Shown: positions 11,662 through 25,100 of the stretch, one piece after another
Layout of the letters: each line of letters begins with the position of its first letter
How positions within the stretch are numbered: the stretch's first letter is position 1
From: Apostichopus japonicus
Lineage: Eukaryota; Echinodermata; Holothuroidea; Aspidochirotida; Stichopodidae
Length of the DNA: 64,000 nt
Direction of reading: 5' to 3'
NCBI RefSeq assembly: GCF_037975245.1
Contig: NC_092579.1
Span: 21,208,666 to 21,272,665, forward strand
The notes under the pieces: generated by a model
The model's input: only the letters and a program-made list of their open reading frames with translations
What the model was told of the DNA's origin: nothing
The model's database searches: none
Translations under genes and position numbers: made by a program

Positions 11662-14600
11662 ATGGAGAAATTCCAGTTTGGTTTAGAACCAGTCACGTGC
11701 CACTCGTGGAACAAGGACAGGACACGTAAGTATTTCTTGATCTTCATCGAGGGTAACTGGGATACAGTTTGTATTGTGGGCAGCCTCAGGATGAAGCCGG
11801 GAATGAGGAGAAGGGTGGGATTGGATCAGAGGACGGGAGGGAGTTTTCCAGGAACATGGGTGCGAGGACACGACATGTGGGGTGGAGATTAGGGAAAGGG
11901 GACAGGGTGCATTGGTATGTGGTAGGTATGTATGTATTTTAGATCCTCCTGCAAGCAGGAACTCGCGAAGAAGCCTCATTGGCTTATCAAAGCCGCAAGC
12001 TGACCAAAGTCAGTCTCTTACATTCATATTGAATGTCCATGATTATGAATTGTCAATTTTCAACAACTCTGTAACTGTGTGACTCGAACCTGGGACCTTA
12101 TGATTGTGTGTCTTCTGACTTGTAAATCCAGTAAAAAAATGGCAAAAAAATTAAAAGGAGGTTGATAAAATAACCAGTTGCCTTAAGTTTTTTTGCACTG
12201 TATGGATCAGTTGGCAGAGCAGAAGACTTGGGATAGTTTGGGGTCAATACACTTTTTCCGATCAGTGCTCTTTCCAATATTTTTCATTTTATGTTCGTGT
12301 TGATTGTTTCCTTTTGACAAACAATAGTACTGCTGGCAGAATGATACGTTTAAGTGTTTTCCAACATCTATGCTTTTGACATCAAACAGAAGTTGCCGTG
12401 TCCCTGAATTCTCACGAAGTGAAGATTTACCAGAAGAAAGGAAAAGAATACGATTGCATCCATACTCTTTCTGAGGTGAGCTTATGAATTAGTCTTGTGC
12501 TGTTGTGTCTACCTTTGTAGTGTTTAGTGATGGCATCCATACTCTCTCTGAGGTGAGCTAATGAATTACGAGTTTCTCAAATTCAACTTGCTCAAGTCTC
12601 TGTATATATTCTACTAAAGGAGACATGTATTCTGCTTGGTGTCTTTCAGCTCAAGTAACATCTGGCAACGTAAAACATAAATTGTCCGGTTGTTGAAATG
12701 ACTTGATAGCAGTTTCTATTTTACTTCCTCACCTGTCTCCTCACAACTTTTACTCGCTAACTGTTGTGTCTCGAGGGAACTGGTATTAGCACTGTTCACC
12801 CCCACTCCCCCAGCCCTCTGCTGCCAGTCAGTTTCTGTCGGTTGTAGAACTCACCTGATAGAAATTTATACCGTTCAATTCTTCATGAATCAGGCACACA
12901 GTCAATGATAGAAAAGAGCTTGTAGCGTCTTGAAAATTTGGATAGATTGGTCTGTCAGCAGCAACAGCAGTAGTGAGTGGGAATATATTTTGTCTCTATC
13001 ACATGGTCTGCTGCCCATCAATATCCTCTAATAAAATTTCTTGGTCATAATTTATAATCATATTTTGGCCATATTATAGCCTTTGTATAAAGTAGTATAA
13101 ACTTCTAGTATTCTTTGTAGGTCTATACAATGAACAGTTACTTCTTGCATTTTCAGCATACCCAACGAGTCACCAGTATTGACTGGGCTCCCAACAGTAA
13201 CAGGATTGTGACCTCTGGCACAGTGAGTATCAAATTTCAGATCTTCTAAAGGCTTCAGTCATACCTCGTTTTCTACTCGGCAGAACAAAACTTTTAATCC
13301 CACAAGTACTTGGCTAACTGGCTAACGTTAAGGTTTAAACGTAAAGAATTATTTGAATGCTTCTGGATTTGATTATTGGAAATGATGGAATGAATATTGT
13401 TTTCAACAAGAAATGTACGATTGTTTTGCAACTTCATAAGTTTTGAGTCATTCTATGTACGAAGAATTGAAAGCAAGTTTTCACCAAACGTTAACATTGT
13501 ATTTGCATAGAAAGTGGTCTCTCACTGACTCAAATAATCTTTTCATAGGATCGTAATGCTTACGTATGGACTCTGAACGGGAGCAACGTGTGGAAACCGA
13601 CCCTCGTTATCCTGCGTATCAACAGGGCGGCTACCTGCGTCAAGTGGTCCCCAGAAGGTGAGATGGACGTTTAATCCAAAAGTTTCTCATTAGGATTTTG
13701 AAGAAGGAACAGAAAAAGAGGGGTGGTTAAGGAAACATGGTTGTTAACCTAGTGGGTTTCAAATGACTTGTGTTGTAACGTCAGCGTACAAATTTCTGAG
13801 AATTTTTGCAATTTTTGTTGTTAGGATAGGTATTTCATAAATGTTGTATGGTAAGGAAGGTACGTTAAGTGATGAAACATATACTGCTGTTACTAATCAT
13901 TTTGAAAATATTAGGTTTTCATGGTAGCGTTTACCATCAGGTAAGGTTCTCATAGTCAAACAGTGTAATAGCTACTACAATAAGATCGCCCTTTCCACTC
14001 TCGTACATAAATCCTGTTTCAGGTCTGTCCTATAAATTTTGAGTGGCAAGCAAAAACATTCAAGAAATTGATTGAAAAAAGTTTTTTTCTGTTTTTCTGC
14101 AAGTATGTTATTAGGAAGTATACTCATATGAATTAAAGTGAAATCGACCCGTTTTCAAATTTCATCAAGGCATTGTTACCTTTTAATCATAAGTGATTAA
14201 TTTTCTTTTCTTCAACCTTCATTTCTTCCCTCTTTTCCTCACCAGAGAACAAGTTCGCAGTTGGCAGTGGAGCTCGTCTTGTATCAGTCTGTTACTTTGA
14301 ACAGGAAAATGACTGGTGAGTTTTCTTGTCATCTGTCATTCCAGCTCAGTGGTTCCCATCCTGGGGGGGGGGGAGGTCACTCTGTGGGGTAATGAGTTGG
14401 GTTAAAATGGTACTGCAGCTGACATATAAAAAGAAAAAGAAAGGTGTTATGGTATGAAGAAGTGTGGTGTACGACTCTATACTTAACAAATGAATAATAT
14501 ACCACTGCATCGACTGATAAGATGAATCCCTTGCCGTGTTTATTAATGACTTGTACATCAGTTGGAGGATGGGGGGGGGGGTTGGTAATGGGCAAGGGAG

Positions 14601-17600
14601 AAAAGACAATCTCATATGTTATGTGAGGAGGGATTTGTGTTGTTGTTGTTAATACTGAAAAGCCATAGAAATTATCAATCTGTAACAAATTCACACTGTT
14701 TTGTATGTTACAATATAAAGAATATCTTTCATTAGAAATGGAATCTTTATTGCTATGCTAACCATAGCTATGAAATGATTGGTTTGAATTAGGTGGGTGA
14801 GCAAGCACATCAAGAAGCCCATTCGTTCCACTGTTACCTGCTTGGACTGGCATCCAAATAACATTCTGCTCGCGACTGGCTCAACTGACTTCAAGGCCAG
14901 GTGAGTCAAAAGAAGAATGACCTCCCTTGGAATTGACCTTAATCGGTGAAGTTTGCCTGTTTTTTATTCTCGACAAGGTTTTCACAAATTGACAACATAA
15001 GAAGTGTGCAGATGACAAGGAATTTGATGGTCAATGTGTTATTTGATTATGTGGCTCAAGCATTTGATTCTGGAATATTAAGGCGGAGTACAGAAATGGC
15101 TTTAGGGAATTGAAAAAGTAAATTGTGTCCAAAATAATATTGTATTCTTGATTGAAGAGCAAAAAGACTAAATGATAGTAGAAGACAGAAGTTTACCAGC
15201 ACTAGTTCACTATCATTTTCAGAGTGTTCTCAGCTTACATCAAGGAAATTGAGGACAAGCCCACTGCTACACCCTGGGGCAAGAAGATGACTTTTGGAAT
15301 GGTGATGCAGGAATTTGGAGGTGGGGAAGGTAAGCCATAATTCAGGGTTTGTTTTAAAATAAAACACAGTCATTAAAATAAAAAAAATGATAGTAACAAC
15401 TGTTGCTATGAAACATTTATTACTGTTTATGTCTCAGTGAAAATTATGATACGAAGTCTGACATAGCTGAGAAATGAGGCTTTAAAATCATTTTGCTACT
15501 CAGCCTGTGTGAACAATACTGGTCTCACTGTTTTGAAATACTGCCCTCCTTTATGAATTCAAGCAACTTATATCAGCCACTGCTGGTCAGACTTCAATTA
15601 TACTTTGGTCAAATTATCATTGAAACGTTACAATGTAATATCAGTGTATTGATACATGATTGTTTGGCAAACTGTGATAACGTTTTTAAATCGTACAAGT
15701 AGGTGCCAAGATAAAATATGTTGTTATGTGTGATCTGTATCACCTTCATGGATTTCAGTGCTGCATAGAGTGTTGTCATTATTTTTGAAATTTTTATGAA
15801 ATGAAATGGTTGCCCCAATGCTGAATGGGATGGATGGTACAACTGTGTGTTCAATTCCAGGTAACATTGCATAGTAGGACATAGTTAATTTAGCAATTAC
15901 CCATGTGTGGCCCAGCATTTTAGGATTAAATTTCTTTTAGGTTTTTATAGCATACTTTGATGTATAGTTGTGGTGGCATTATATGGCAGGGTACATTATA
16001 CAAGGCACTTGGGAAAATTTCTTTATTTGATCATAGTAAATGCAATGAAAAGCCAGCTTGCAACTTATATGTCAATATGCTTTTCACAACATTATAGATT
16101 TTCACATACTTACAAGTTAAGGTTGTTAATTCACATTCTTAGAGTATCGTATCACTGTGGGATGCTTAAGAAGTAATTTGAAACCTGACTTCATAACTTT
16201 CCAGGTGGATGGATTCACAGCGTCTCCTTCAACAACAGTGGGGATCAACTCGCCTGGGTCGGCCACGACAGCAGCATCAACTTGGCCGTTGCTCCCTCCG
16301 AGATGAAAGTTACCAAACTGAAGACTACGTACCTTCCATTTCTATCTGTCATGTGGTCTGGACCACAAAGCCTTCTGACTGCAGTATGTTTGTTTTTATG
16401 ACATCTTTCTATCAACTGAGCTGTTCATATCTCCACCATAGCCTAGGGGAAGGGATGGGGGGCGGGTCTGTAGTTACATTGTATTCCAGGAATCACATTT
16501 CACAGTCATCCCCCGAATGTGCCAGATAAAAGGAACTTTAAAATATTGGCTAAGTAAAGGTTTAAACATTTTGGAAGAGTAGATAATGTTGAAGTCATTT
16601 TAAAGTTGTTTATAGATCATTCAGATCCCTCAGCCTTAGTGGTTGGTAACATTCATTAGTGTTGGAAGTTGGTAACATTCATTAGTGTTGACAATTGGCA
16701 ACATTTCAGTAGTGTTGGCTGTAGGTTAATAAAAAGCAGTGCTGGCTGTTGGTAACCTTTCATGAGTGTTTGGTGATTGTTAACTAAAATCAGTGTTGAT
16801 GGTTGGTATAGTTCATCAGTGTGGCTGTTGGTAACAATCAGTCAGTGCTCATGATTGGTAACAATCATTAGACATTTATGATCAACTGATTGAACATATT
16901 AAAGATAGACAGATTACCCTTTTGTTTTCTTCTACTTAACATTAACTTATAGGGTCACGACTGTGAATTGTTGCTGTTCAAGGTGGGTAACGACGGCAGC
17001 ATCACCTTCTTGAAGAAACTCGGAGGAAACAACAAGAAAGCAGAATCTAAGATGTCGTAAGTGTCTGACTCCAAGTATATAAGAATTACAACTGTCAGAG
17101 CAAAATGAAGTTAGATGGTCATACACCTCCTCCCCACCCCCCCCACCTCCCAAAACCCAATACACATTCATTAAATGTAAAGGTTATGTGACTGGAATGT
17201 TATGGACAAACTTTGGTCTATTTGGCCAAATTCTTGCAAAAGATACTTAACCAAACCTGATTTTATAGCTGCTGTTAGCATATCTTATGATGTTAATCCA
17301 AGAGAAAAATATTAATTATTCCTCATTATTTTATTGATTAATTACTTAAGCAATTATAGCTACAGCTCTAAATGTGAGACAGGACACATAAATTAATTAT
17401 CTCTTATAACACACACTGGAATATAGATATTTAAAAAGTCTTCAGGATGACAAGATATACAGTATGAAAAGATTGTTTGGTACATAAATATGTAGCCTAA
17501 GCCTACAATCATTCCTAGGTATAACCTAATTGCATATAACACTCTGGGCTGAGGTTGTTTATTGCCTTGAAGGTCAAAGCTGTATTTTACCAGCAGACTG

Positions 17601-18174
17601 CACCTCAAAGGTGACAAGATTAACTCTGTAATGGTTGTATGGAGCAGTTCACTCATATCTAGAGTAGTGTCAAGGAGTGACAAAATGAGCAAACCTGAGG
17701 GATGTGGACTAGGGTCGTATTATTTTGGGCGTTGAGAAGAATTTTGTAGGCATTGTATGGAGCAGGGATATTCGTCTTTGTAGCAAACATAAAGTTGGGA
17801 ACTGGTGGAAGGTGAACAGGGTTTGAATCATCTTGGGCGGCAAGAAGAACTTCACAGCATTTGTATGGAGCAGCAGTACATTCGTTATTACTAGAGTAGA
17901 ATAATACCATAACCAATGTTTTGTACTTGATCTTTTGCTGGATTTTCTCCTCCTCCTCAGCGCTATGGACATGTTCCGTGGTATGGACAAAAAAGCCTCC
18001 ACTGCAAAAGATACTGGCAAGTCCTCTGTTCACCAGAACTCCATCACGTGCGTGACCATCCACTCCGGGGCCAAGGAAAACGTCACCAAATTTACCACCA
18101 CAGGCATCGACGGGCTGATGGTGACATGGGACTACAAGTCGCTGGAATCTGCCGTGGCAGGCATGACAATTTAG
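11662..18174 (+). CDS. ARPC1: Arp2/3 complex subunit 1 (ARPC1, p41-Arc)
   Basis: Ten exons: 11662-11725, 12390-12475, 13157-13222, 13549-13657, 14246-14315, 14793-14900, 15223-15329, 16205-16383, 16953-17056, 17961-18174. All junctions are GT-AG and all phases close, giving 368 residues (human ARPC1A/B 370-372). ARPC1 is the seven-bladed WD40 subunit of the Arp2/3 complex, which nucleates branched actin filaments in the cytoplasm. Diagnostic stretches are [14 protein letters not shown] at the start, [63 protein letters not shown], and [18 protein letters not shown] at the end. The ARPC1-specific insert [13 protein letters not shown] (residues 299-311), known in the family as a protruding actin-contacting helix, is present. 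The start [10 protein letters not shown] aligns with the human N-terminus. Only one ARPC1 gene is seen, so A or B cannot be chosen. Confidence 0.97.
11925..12117 (-). mobile_element. tRNA-derived SINE, copy 1 (ARPC1 intron 1)
   Basis: The minus strand carries a pol III B-box-like GGTTCGAGTC (12090-12081), then a body ending in a tetranucleotide tail at 11925-11940. The body matches in reverse orientation the element at 23032-23268 ('aagcctcattggcttatcaaa', 'gaattgtcaattttcaacaac'). Two copies with B box and simple tail fit a tRNA-derived SINE. The A box is not convincing, so this copy may be truncated. Confidence 0.6.
16640..16875 (+). repeat. Degenerate minisatellite in ARPC1 intron 8
   Basis: About ten diverged copies of a 22-26-bp unit related to 'gttggtaacattcattagtgt'. 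The unit length varies and substitutions are frequent, so the array is old. Confidence 0.75.
17570..17900 (+). repeat. Diverged tandem segments of about 100 bp in ARPC1 intron 9
   Basis: 'ttgggcgttgagaagaatttt' (near 17732) recurs as 'ttgggcggcaagaagaactt' (near 17834), and each is followed by 'gtatggagcag' and an 'attcgt' word. A third, weaker match with 'tgtatggagcag' lies near 17635. These look like old tandem duplications. The ORFs of 103 and 134 codons on the minus strand are by-products of them. Confidence 0.55.
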
Positions 18175-18570
18175 ATGCCTGAAACAAGAATTGAAAGTTT
18201 CCTGGTGGGATGGAGGGAGGGGGGGGGAAGGGAAGGGGAATTCTTAGATCTTGGTTCTTAAGATTACACTGGCAGTAAGCAGAAAGAACTGTCAGTTTAG
18301 TTTAAATATTGCAAGAAAAAGTAGGGATGTGTGAGGGTAGAGTGCACAGACACACTAGAATAGATGTAGGACACGTTGTAATTTTTAATAATATTTTGTT
18401 TGAATTATTTCCTTTATTTCAAATGTCATTTGCAACGGACATGTTGTGTCAAATTTGATACCACTGTAGGAACATTGTTGTAGTCATAATACATACATTA
18501 ATGTCCCTACGGTAACTGACCTTTACTCTACTGTTAACATGATTCAGTCAGGTATATAAACCTTTCAGAT

Positions 18571-18740
18571 AATAAAAGTCTACATATTGGTTTGTTTCGT
18601 TTGTACATGCCAGTCTGTCGTTAAACTAAAACTATTGTCCGTTTACTGTCGTGTACCATTCAGTGATCTTTTGGTCAAATAGAGATATGCAACCTGGTTA
18701 ACAATGGTTAAAACTACATCTGTCCAACTTTGAAAATAAA
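18571..18740 (+). terminator. Candidate polyadenylation signals of ARPC1
   Basis: AATAAA occurs at 18571-18576, about 400 bases past the ARPC1 stop codon, followed by a GT-rich stretch ('ttggtttgtttcgtttgt') typical of a downstream element. A second AATAAA lies at 18735-18740. The first is the better candidate. Confidence 0.55.
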
Positions 18741-19122
18741 AGTTAGAACTATATTCATTGTAAATGCAGTTGGTTTCTTTTCTCTCATTTTCCTTATTAC
18801 TTTTTGCCAATCACGAGCTATCGAGTTTATACGTACGATGGCATTAGTTTCAGTCTACGTACCTGCACGGATAGTTCATACTGTGACATCTGGTATTAAT
18901 AATGCAGAACACTTCAAAAATTATTAAATAACATTAACCCATGCCCTCCGAAAAAATTGAAACTTTTACCATATAAGTTTGAAACCAAAGCCACCCTGAC
19001 ATTATCAACAACAATGATTGAATATCTTCGACAATGATATTTAATACATTGCCATAAGTAAATTAACAACAACGATAGCAAAATGGTTGCCAAAAGAAAA
19101 GGGGAAAAAATGGCACATTGAA

Positions 19123-22100
19123 TTATGGATAAGAAAGCTCCCTCACTGGAGGCCTTACAGAGATGGCTGTCACAGATGTGTACATCTGTGTGTACTTGTT
19201 GTAGATTAAATTAGCTGTAACCAAATCTTCAATTGCCATACCTTAAATGGAGGAGAAAATAAATGAAATAAGTTGTGACACTTTAATATGTTTTCATCAC
19301 ACATGCATGTACAGCTATATATGTATATAAGAATATAGATATTGGCACGAAATAGCTAAGCAACTTTATCCACTCTCAACCACAGTCCCCTTACATCAGG
19401 ACTAACTGTATGATGATGACAGTGTTACGTACGAGGATTTGAAGGGGAAAAGACCCGACCGGTTATCTCGGGGTAACGGTTGGTCTGTAGGCTATTATAG
19501 TAGCATCCCTTTCAAGAGCAGGACCAAATGCGATGTGCTTTTCATAGCACTCGGTAAGATATGTACAATTGGTACAGTGAGTGGGAATTATTCACTTCAT
19601 GCAAATTCATGTTGTCAGCTTTGACTTCACCAAATACAATCATGAATATTTTAAGTGATCAAATTGACATCAGAATAAATATTCAATGACAAATAAAAGG
19701 ATTCACCTTATTATCACAGTTTGGCTGAAATGTAAGGTAATGTCCTATAGAAAGTGTTTTCTTCCTTGAACAAAGGAAACCAAATGCAAAATGGCTGCCA
19801 TTGTCTGGTTATTTCAAGATCATCCACAATGGTAACAACTTTGGTCACTTACCGAGCGATGTGAAGATGGTCGTCTCGTTTCGCTTTGCTTCCGCCTTAC
19901 CCAAGATTATCTCTCCAATTTCAGCAAAGATTGGAGCCTGGAGGTAGAATGATTTCATATATATATATATATATATATTTTTTTTTGCAAACCTTCAAAG
20001 TTTATGCTTTATTCCATCTGTTCTTATGAAATTATTATAATGTCTTAAGTACCCCTATCTTGTCGTTGATGTTGATAGCAACGTATTGCTGCGTATCATG
20101 GAAAATATGCAACTTTTTGCCGCAGTGTCCATTTTGGATCATGAAGGACATAGAGGTGACTTGTTACTGCCAGATTGTGAAATTTCTAATGAAATATGCA
20201 GCCTCTCACTGGGACAACATCCTGGAGGATCTTGGTGACTAATATATTTCTTCAGTACTCAAAGGATGATTTGGGTCACACCAAAAAAATGGAAAGGAAG
20301 AAAGAAAATGACCTAGGTAATATTTTCCAAAAGAGCAGTTATGGACAGAAACAAGACACTGTCTTTATTTACTTATTTTTGGTTGACATTTATAATTTTC
20401 ATTAATCAGTTTTTGTCAGAGGGGCTAAGATGAGGGGAACAAAGCACCATATCATGATTTTGTTATTGTTAACTACACAGGACATTTTAATCCCAAATAG
20501 CTTTGGTCATATTTACACTAGAATGTATTAATGTGAGCCTGAAAGGACATGTTTGGCTGAGTTTATTAGAATTAGACATTTAGGCCTTCACTGAGACAGT
20601 AAAAGCCACATCAATCTAGCTATAAAGGAGCACTCCGTAGAATGGGCGTACACTAATGCTGAATATCTTCTGAAGCCAAATAGCTGTAGAGACATTACAC
20701 ATACTAACTCTTCTATATTTTCATTTTGCCTCAAAATTGAAATACATCAGAACAAAAATTCTGCCTAAAGTAATCCTTACAAGGGCCTCAGTTAGATTGC
20801 ATGGAATGGTTAGAGCATGAAACATAGGGAGTAAGTGACTTCACCAATTTTTGGCATTAGAATAAATAGAACCTGTGTTCATTCTCCAGTGCTCAAGTTG
20901 AGGGGGCTTTTTATCTATTTGCCGCCTCCACTTTCTTTAACTATCCTCCATCACCTCATTAATAGCGACCAGTCAGATCTACGGCTGAGCTGGAAACTTC
21001 TAGTCCACATTGTCTTACATTACCTTTGACTTGGTAATATCCCCAGACATTTTCAGAGCCGTTTCTCTACAATCGGTATACACTACTGCAGTTCTCATGA
21101 GGGCAGACTCTACTTCCTGGCGGTAAGGTACCGGTGCACCAACAGCTGAAGAAAGAGTAAAAAAATAATGTAAACATTTTTCCAATGTTCCATTCAAAGT
21201 AGCAAATTTATTGTACTACAAATCTGTTTTATAATATGCCAATAGTTAGATTCTTCAAATTATCACAAAAGCAATTAGTTGATTGAATCATCAAACGGAT
21301 CAACATGCTCTGATAATCCAAGACAATGTTTTCTTGAGGACTTTCACACACAGTATGATGATAGCAAATGCCATAATTGCAGAGTATCAAACAATATCGG
21401 TGTATGAATATATACCCACATAACTTACATGTTTGTATGTGGTTGAGATGATAAAGAAATGGAATAAACATACTCTGACATGTTCTTAAGTTACTTTCTT
21501 TCAATGTTTAACAGGCCTTCTTGCCTACTTTGATATATTATGGACGTAACACATATCTAATGAACAACCAGTTAAAATTCTGTAATACCGTTAATGTGAG
21601 CTCCTTCCTTCACCCAGTCCTTAAAGAGAATCGGTGTTGATGTTAGAGTAACCGTGGTGATCACATCTGCTCCTCTCACGGCCTCCTCTGCCGACTGGTA
21701 GGCCTTTACTCCGTGTTTCTTGGCAAACGCTTCGGCTTTTGGGTAGTTGTGGTTCCATACTCGAACCTAGAAGAAATTTATCATGTTAGAGCAGAGTTCC
21801 ACTAAACCTATTTGGTCCATCAGGTGTTTCCATGACGACCGAGTCATGAGCCACCAGACCCACACATACTCGTCAGAAACGTAACTTGGACAATGCACAT
21901 CTGCGAGCTTTGAAAACTGTCTGGAAAAATCACACAACCCACAGAAACATTTTGAGGAAACACTTTTGGGTCGTGTCACATAGCATGCGGGTTTTTAATT
22001 GTCCTAGAGGACCTTGACACTTTGATATCATTTACTTTCCTGTGTTTGTCCTTCTGCAGTTCAATCCCTACCCTCTTCACTTAATCCCTTAATCTTCTCT

Positions 22101-25100
22101 AATGTCCCTCTATGGTTTATCTCCTAGCTACCTGTCCTCTTCGCCCTGTTAGTTTCTTTCTTCTCTCCACCCTTCGTCAACTTCAAATCTGTTTACATTT
22201 ACATCAATCTCTTTTGTGTTCACCATGCTCGTTAACCTATCTGTATTCTGTGCTTTGTCCCTTGTAGTTTCTGTTACTTGTCATTCAGCCTCTGAAAGAA
22301 GATCCTGCTAGGATCGAAATGTCAGGCCCACTTACTTTCACACATATAAACCTATCACATTTTGAGGTTATTGAGAAACACTCCAATGTAAGCATAGAAT
22401 AAACTGAGAATCACCTCTTCAAAGTTACAAATAGCTGCAAGACATTCCAGGTGAGACTTAGCTTGGCCTCCTGCTCCAAGAATAGTGTGGATTTTACTGT
22501 TCTTTGGGGCAAGATACTGTAAGAGAAGAATAGAAAAATGTCAAATACAGCACAATAGATATGAAGATTAAAATCCACAAAGGACCTTTGTATAACAGTT
22601 TGCTTGTATTATAACCAAGTTGACATGATAAAACAAGTATTAATATTTCAATAATGATAACCACATCATTATGCAAAATTACACCGAATTGAGACGGTCG
22701 CAAACAGCATAGTCATCATCATAAACAGCAGCTACTATTGCTTCACTTTCAACAACAAAATTTTCAAAATCACCCCAAAAAAGAGAAGATGAACGTGTAT
22801 ATCTTCTTGTGCATGTAAAGACACATCAAACTGGATATTTTTGTTCTTGCCTATTAAAGGTAATTTTGGCTTTAATGGTATTTAAAAATTGTTTTCCTTT
22901 CAGATGAAGTGACATTATCAAATCACAAGAGACTAACATATCCTTATGAATACAGCTTTAACTCTTCAATTAGAATCATTTTTTTGTCTGCATTTTGAAC
23001 TAATAGTTCAATAAATATTAGCAAAAAAAGCTGGTGCCTTCCAATCTTAAGGTCCCCGGTTCGAGTCACTCCAAGATTACTGTATGTCGTCCAGTTACAG
23101 AGTTGTTGACAATTGACAATTCATAATCATGGATGTTAAATATGAATGTAAGAGACTGACTTCGGTCAGCTTGCGACTTTGATAAGCCAATGAGGCTTCT
23201 TCGCGAGTTCCTGATTGTAGGAGGATCTAAAATACATACATACATACACGCATACATACATACATACAAAAGTACTGAACCATTTAGCCAATCCTAACGC
23301 CATATTGTAAACTTTTACAGACTTTGATCACGCCCAATAGTGCTCAATTGAATGTTGCCACATAGTACGACATTTTTGTTTATGCCTGATGACCCATATT
23401 GATACCTTTGTTGCTACAGCAGAAGCTGCGGCAGTTCTCATTAGAGAAATACACCCACCATCCATGGTCTGTTGGAAAAGAGAAAATTTGATAAAAAATT
23501 ATTGGCAACAGTGAAAGATTATGTAATATCATAAACTACACTGTAATGGAACAATCAAGGATTGAAGTCTAGTTATTGAGACGACGTTGGAGTTTTTAGT
23601 CTGCATTTTTATTTCGGCTTGAAGTTAGATAACCAAATACAATATTTATTCACTTTTGATGTAAAGTCGTACTGCTCTAATTATCTTTGTACCTCATCAG
23701 GACAGCATAGATTATGTCAGCACATCACCAAAATTCTGGTCGTCCAAGTTAACACATGGATGCAGTCAAAATGGGTTTTAATGCTTTATTTCCCAACAAT
23801 GTCATTTTGCAGACATGTTTTGATGTTTGCAATTCATCATTTTCTTTCAGACCCCCATGTGTAGGGGTGGGTGCATGGGGGATTCCCTCCAAAAACAAAA
23901 ATGAATCCTCCCTCCTTCTACAGTTATCATACAAGGCAAATTTTTAAGGCTTTCTTCTGGTTGTCCCCCATGGTTTATAGCTTTTGAGGTTTAATCATGT
24001 TTAGAAATCATAAACAGCTTCAAATCAGCAGAACCTTTGAGGTACACATAATAAAGTAATAGTCAGCAGAAGTCAAAATGTTTGTGTTTCTTCCTGTGTA
24101 AGGGATTTCTTGGACATGGCAACTTTCATTTTGTGGGCATCAAACATTTGGGGGTACCAAACATGTGATAAGATAAGATAACGGTACACATATAGGGGTG
24201 ACAGTAATATGTGTTGGGTAAAATTAACATATCATCTAAATACACAGCTTCTAATGGCTATACATGGGTACTTGTAGGTAACTTAAGTTTGCCTGTGGAG
24301 CCAGTTTTTTTAAATTAGCAATAAACGGTCATCCATGTAAATCCATGAAACTAAAATGTACTAAATTAGTCAACACGTTTTCATGACCTTAGATTCAGAT
24401 CTGCATGCAGTATAGGAACATGCAAACTGAGGTTTTGAACAAACTTTAAAGCTATAAAACATAATAAGAAGAAATACTTTCTTTGATGATATACTTGTGT
24501 TGTCAATTCAGATTAGAATTAAACATTTGACTCACTGCCTTTGGAACTCCTGTTGAACCATCATACAGCCAGATTGTGGACTGATGCACAGGTAACCCTT
24601 GTGACGCATTGTCATGAAATCTTCTTATGATTTTGGTGGTAAAGACATTCTCCTTCTCGGAATATACTGGAAAGATGAAAAACACTCTGAAATGAGAGTA
24701 AAAGTAGGACATCAATCATACTGTATAAGCAACTGACGGTTAACACAAAATCCATACCTTATTTTTGTTTCATTGCATAGAAACTTCATAGAGATTATTT
24801 AGAAACTTAAATATGACAAAGATATTAACCATAAACAAATTCCTGCCATTGCCCTCTTGCTTCAGGCCTCCTCCTCCCCCTTTACCCAAACACCCATTAT
24901 TATGGAGACCATGAGGGAGGGAGGGGTACGACTACAGTGTGTTGTGCTACAAATTTCATAAATTACATTTTTCCCGTCTTTGAAAAGTCTATAAGTTCAC
25001 CACTTTATTCTCTATATTAATGGAGGAAACCTTTGGAGAATTTCTTTGTTGGACATATTGTACTGGGTCTAATGAATATTTGCTGCAACCAATTGCAGAG

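Noticed and set aside
17659-18063. 134- and 103-codon minus-strand ORFs
   Set aside because: They overlap ARPC1 exon 10 antisense and the diverged repeats of intron 9.
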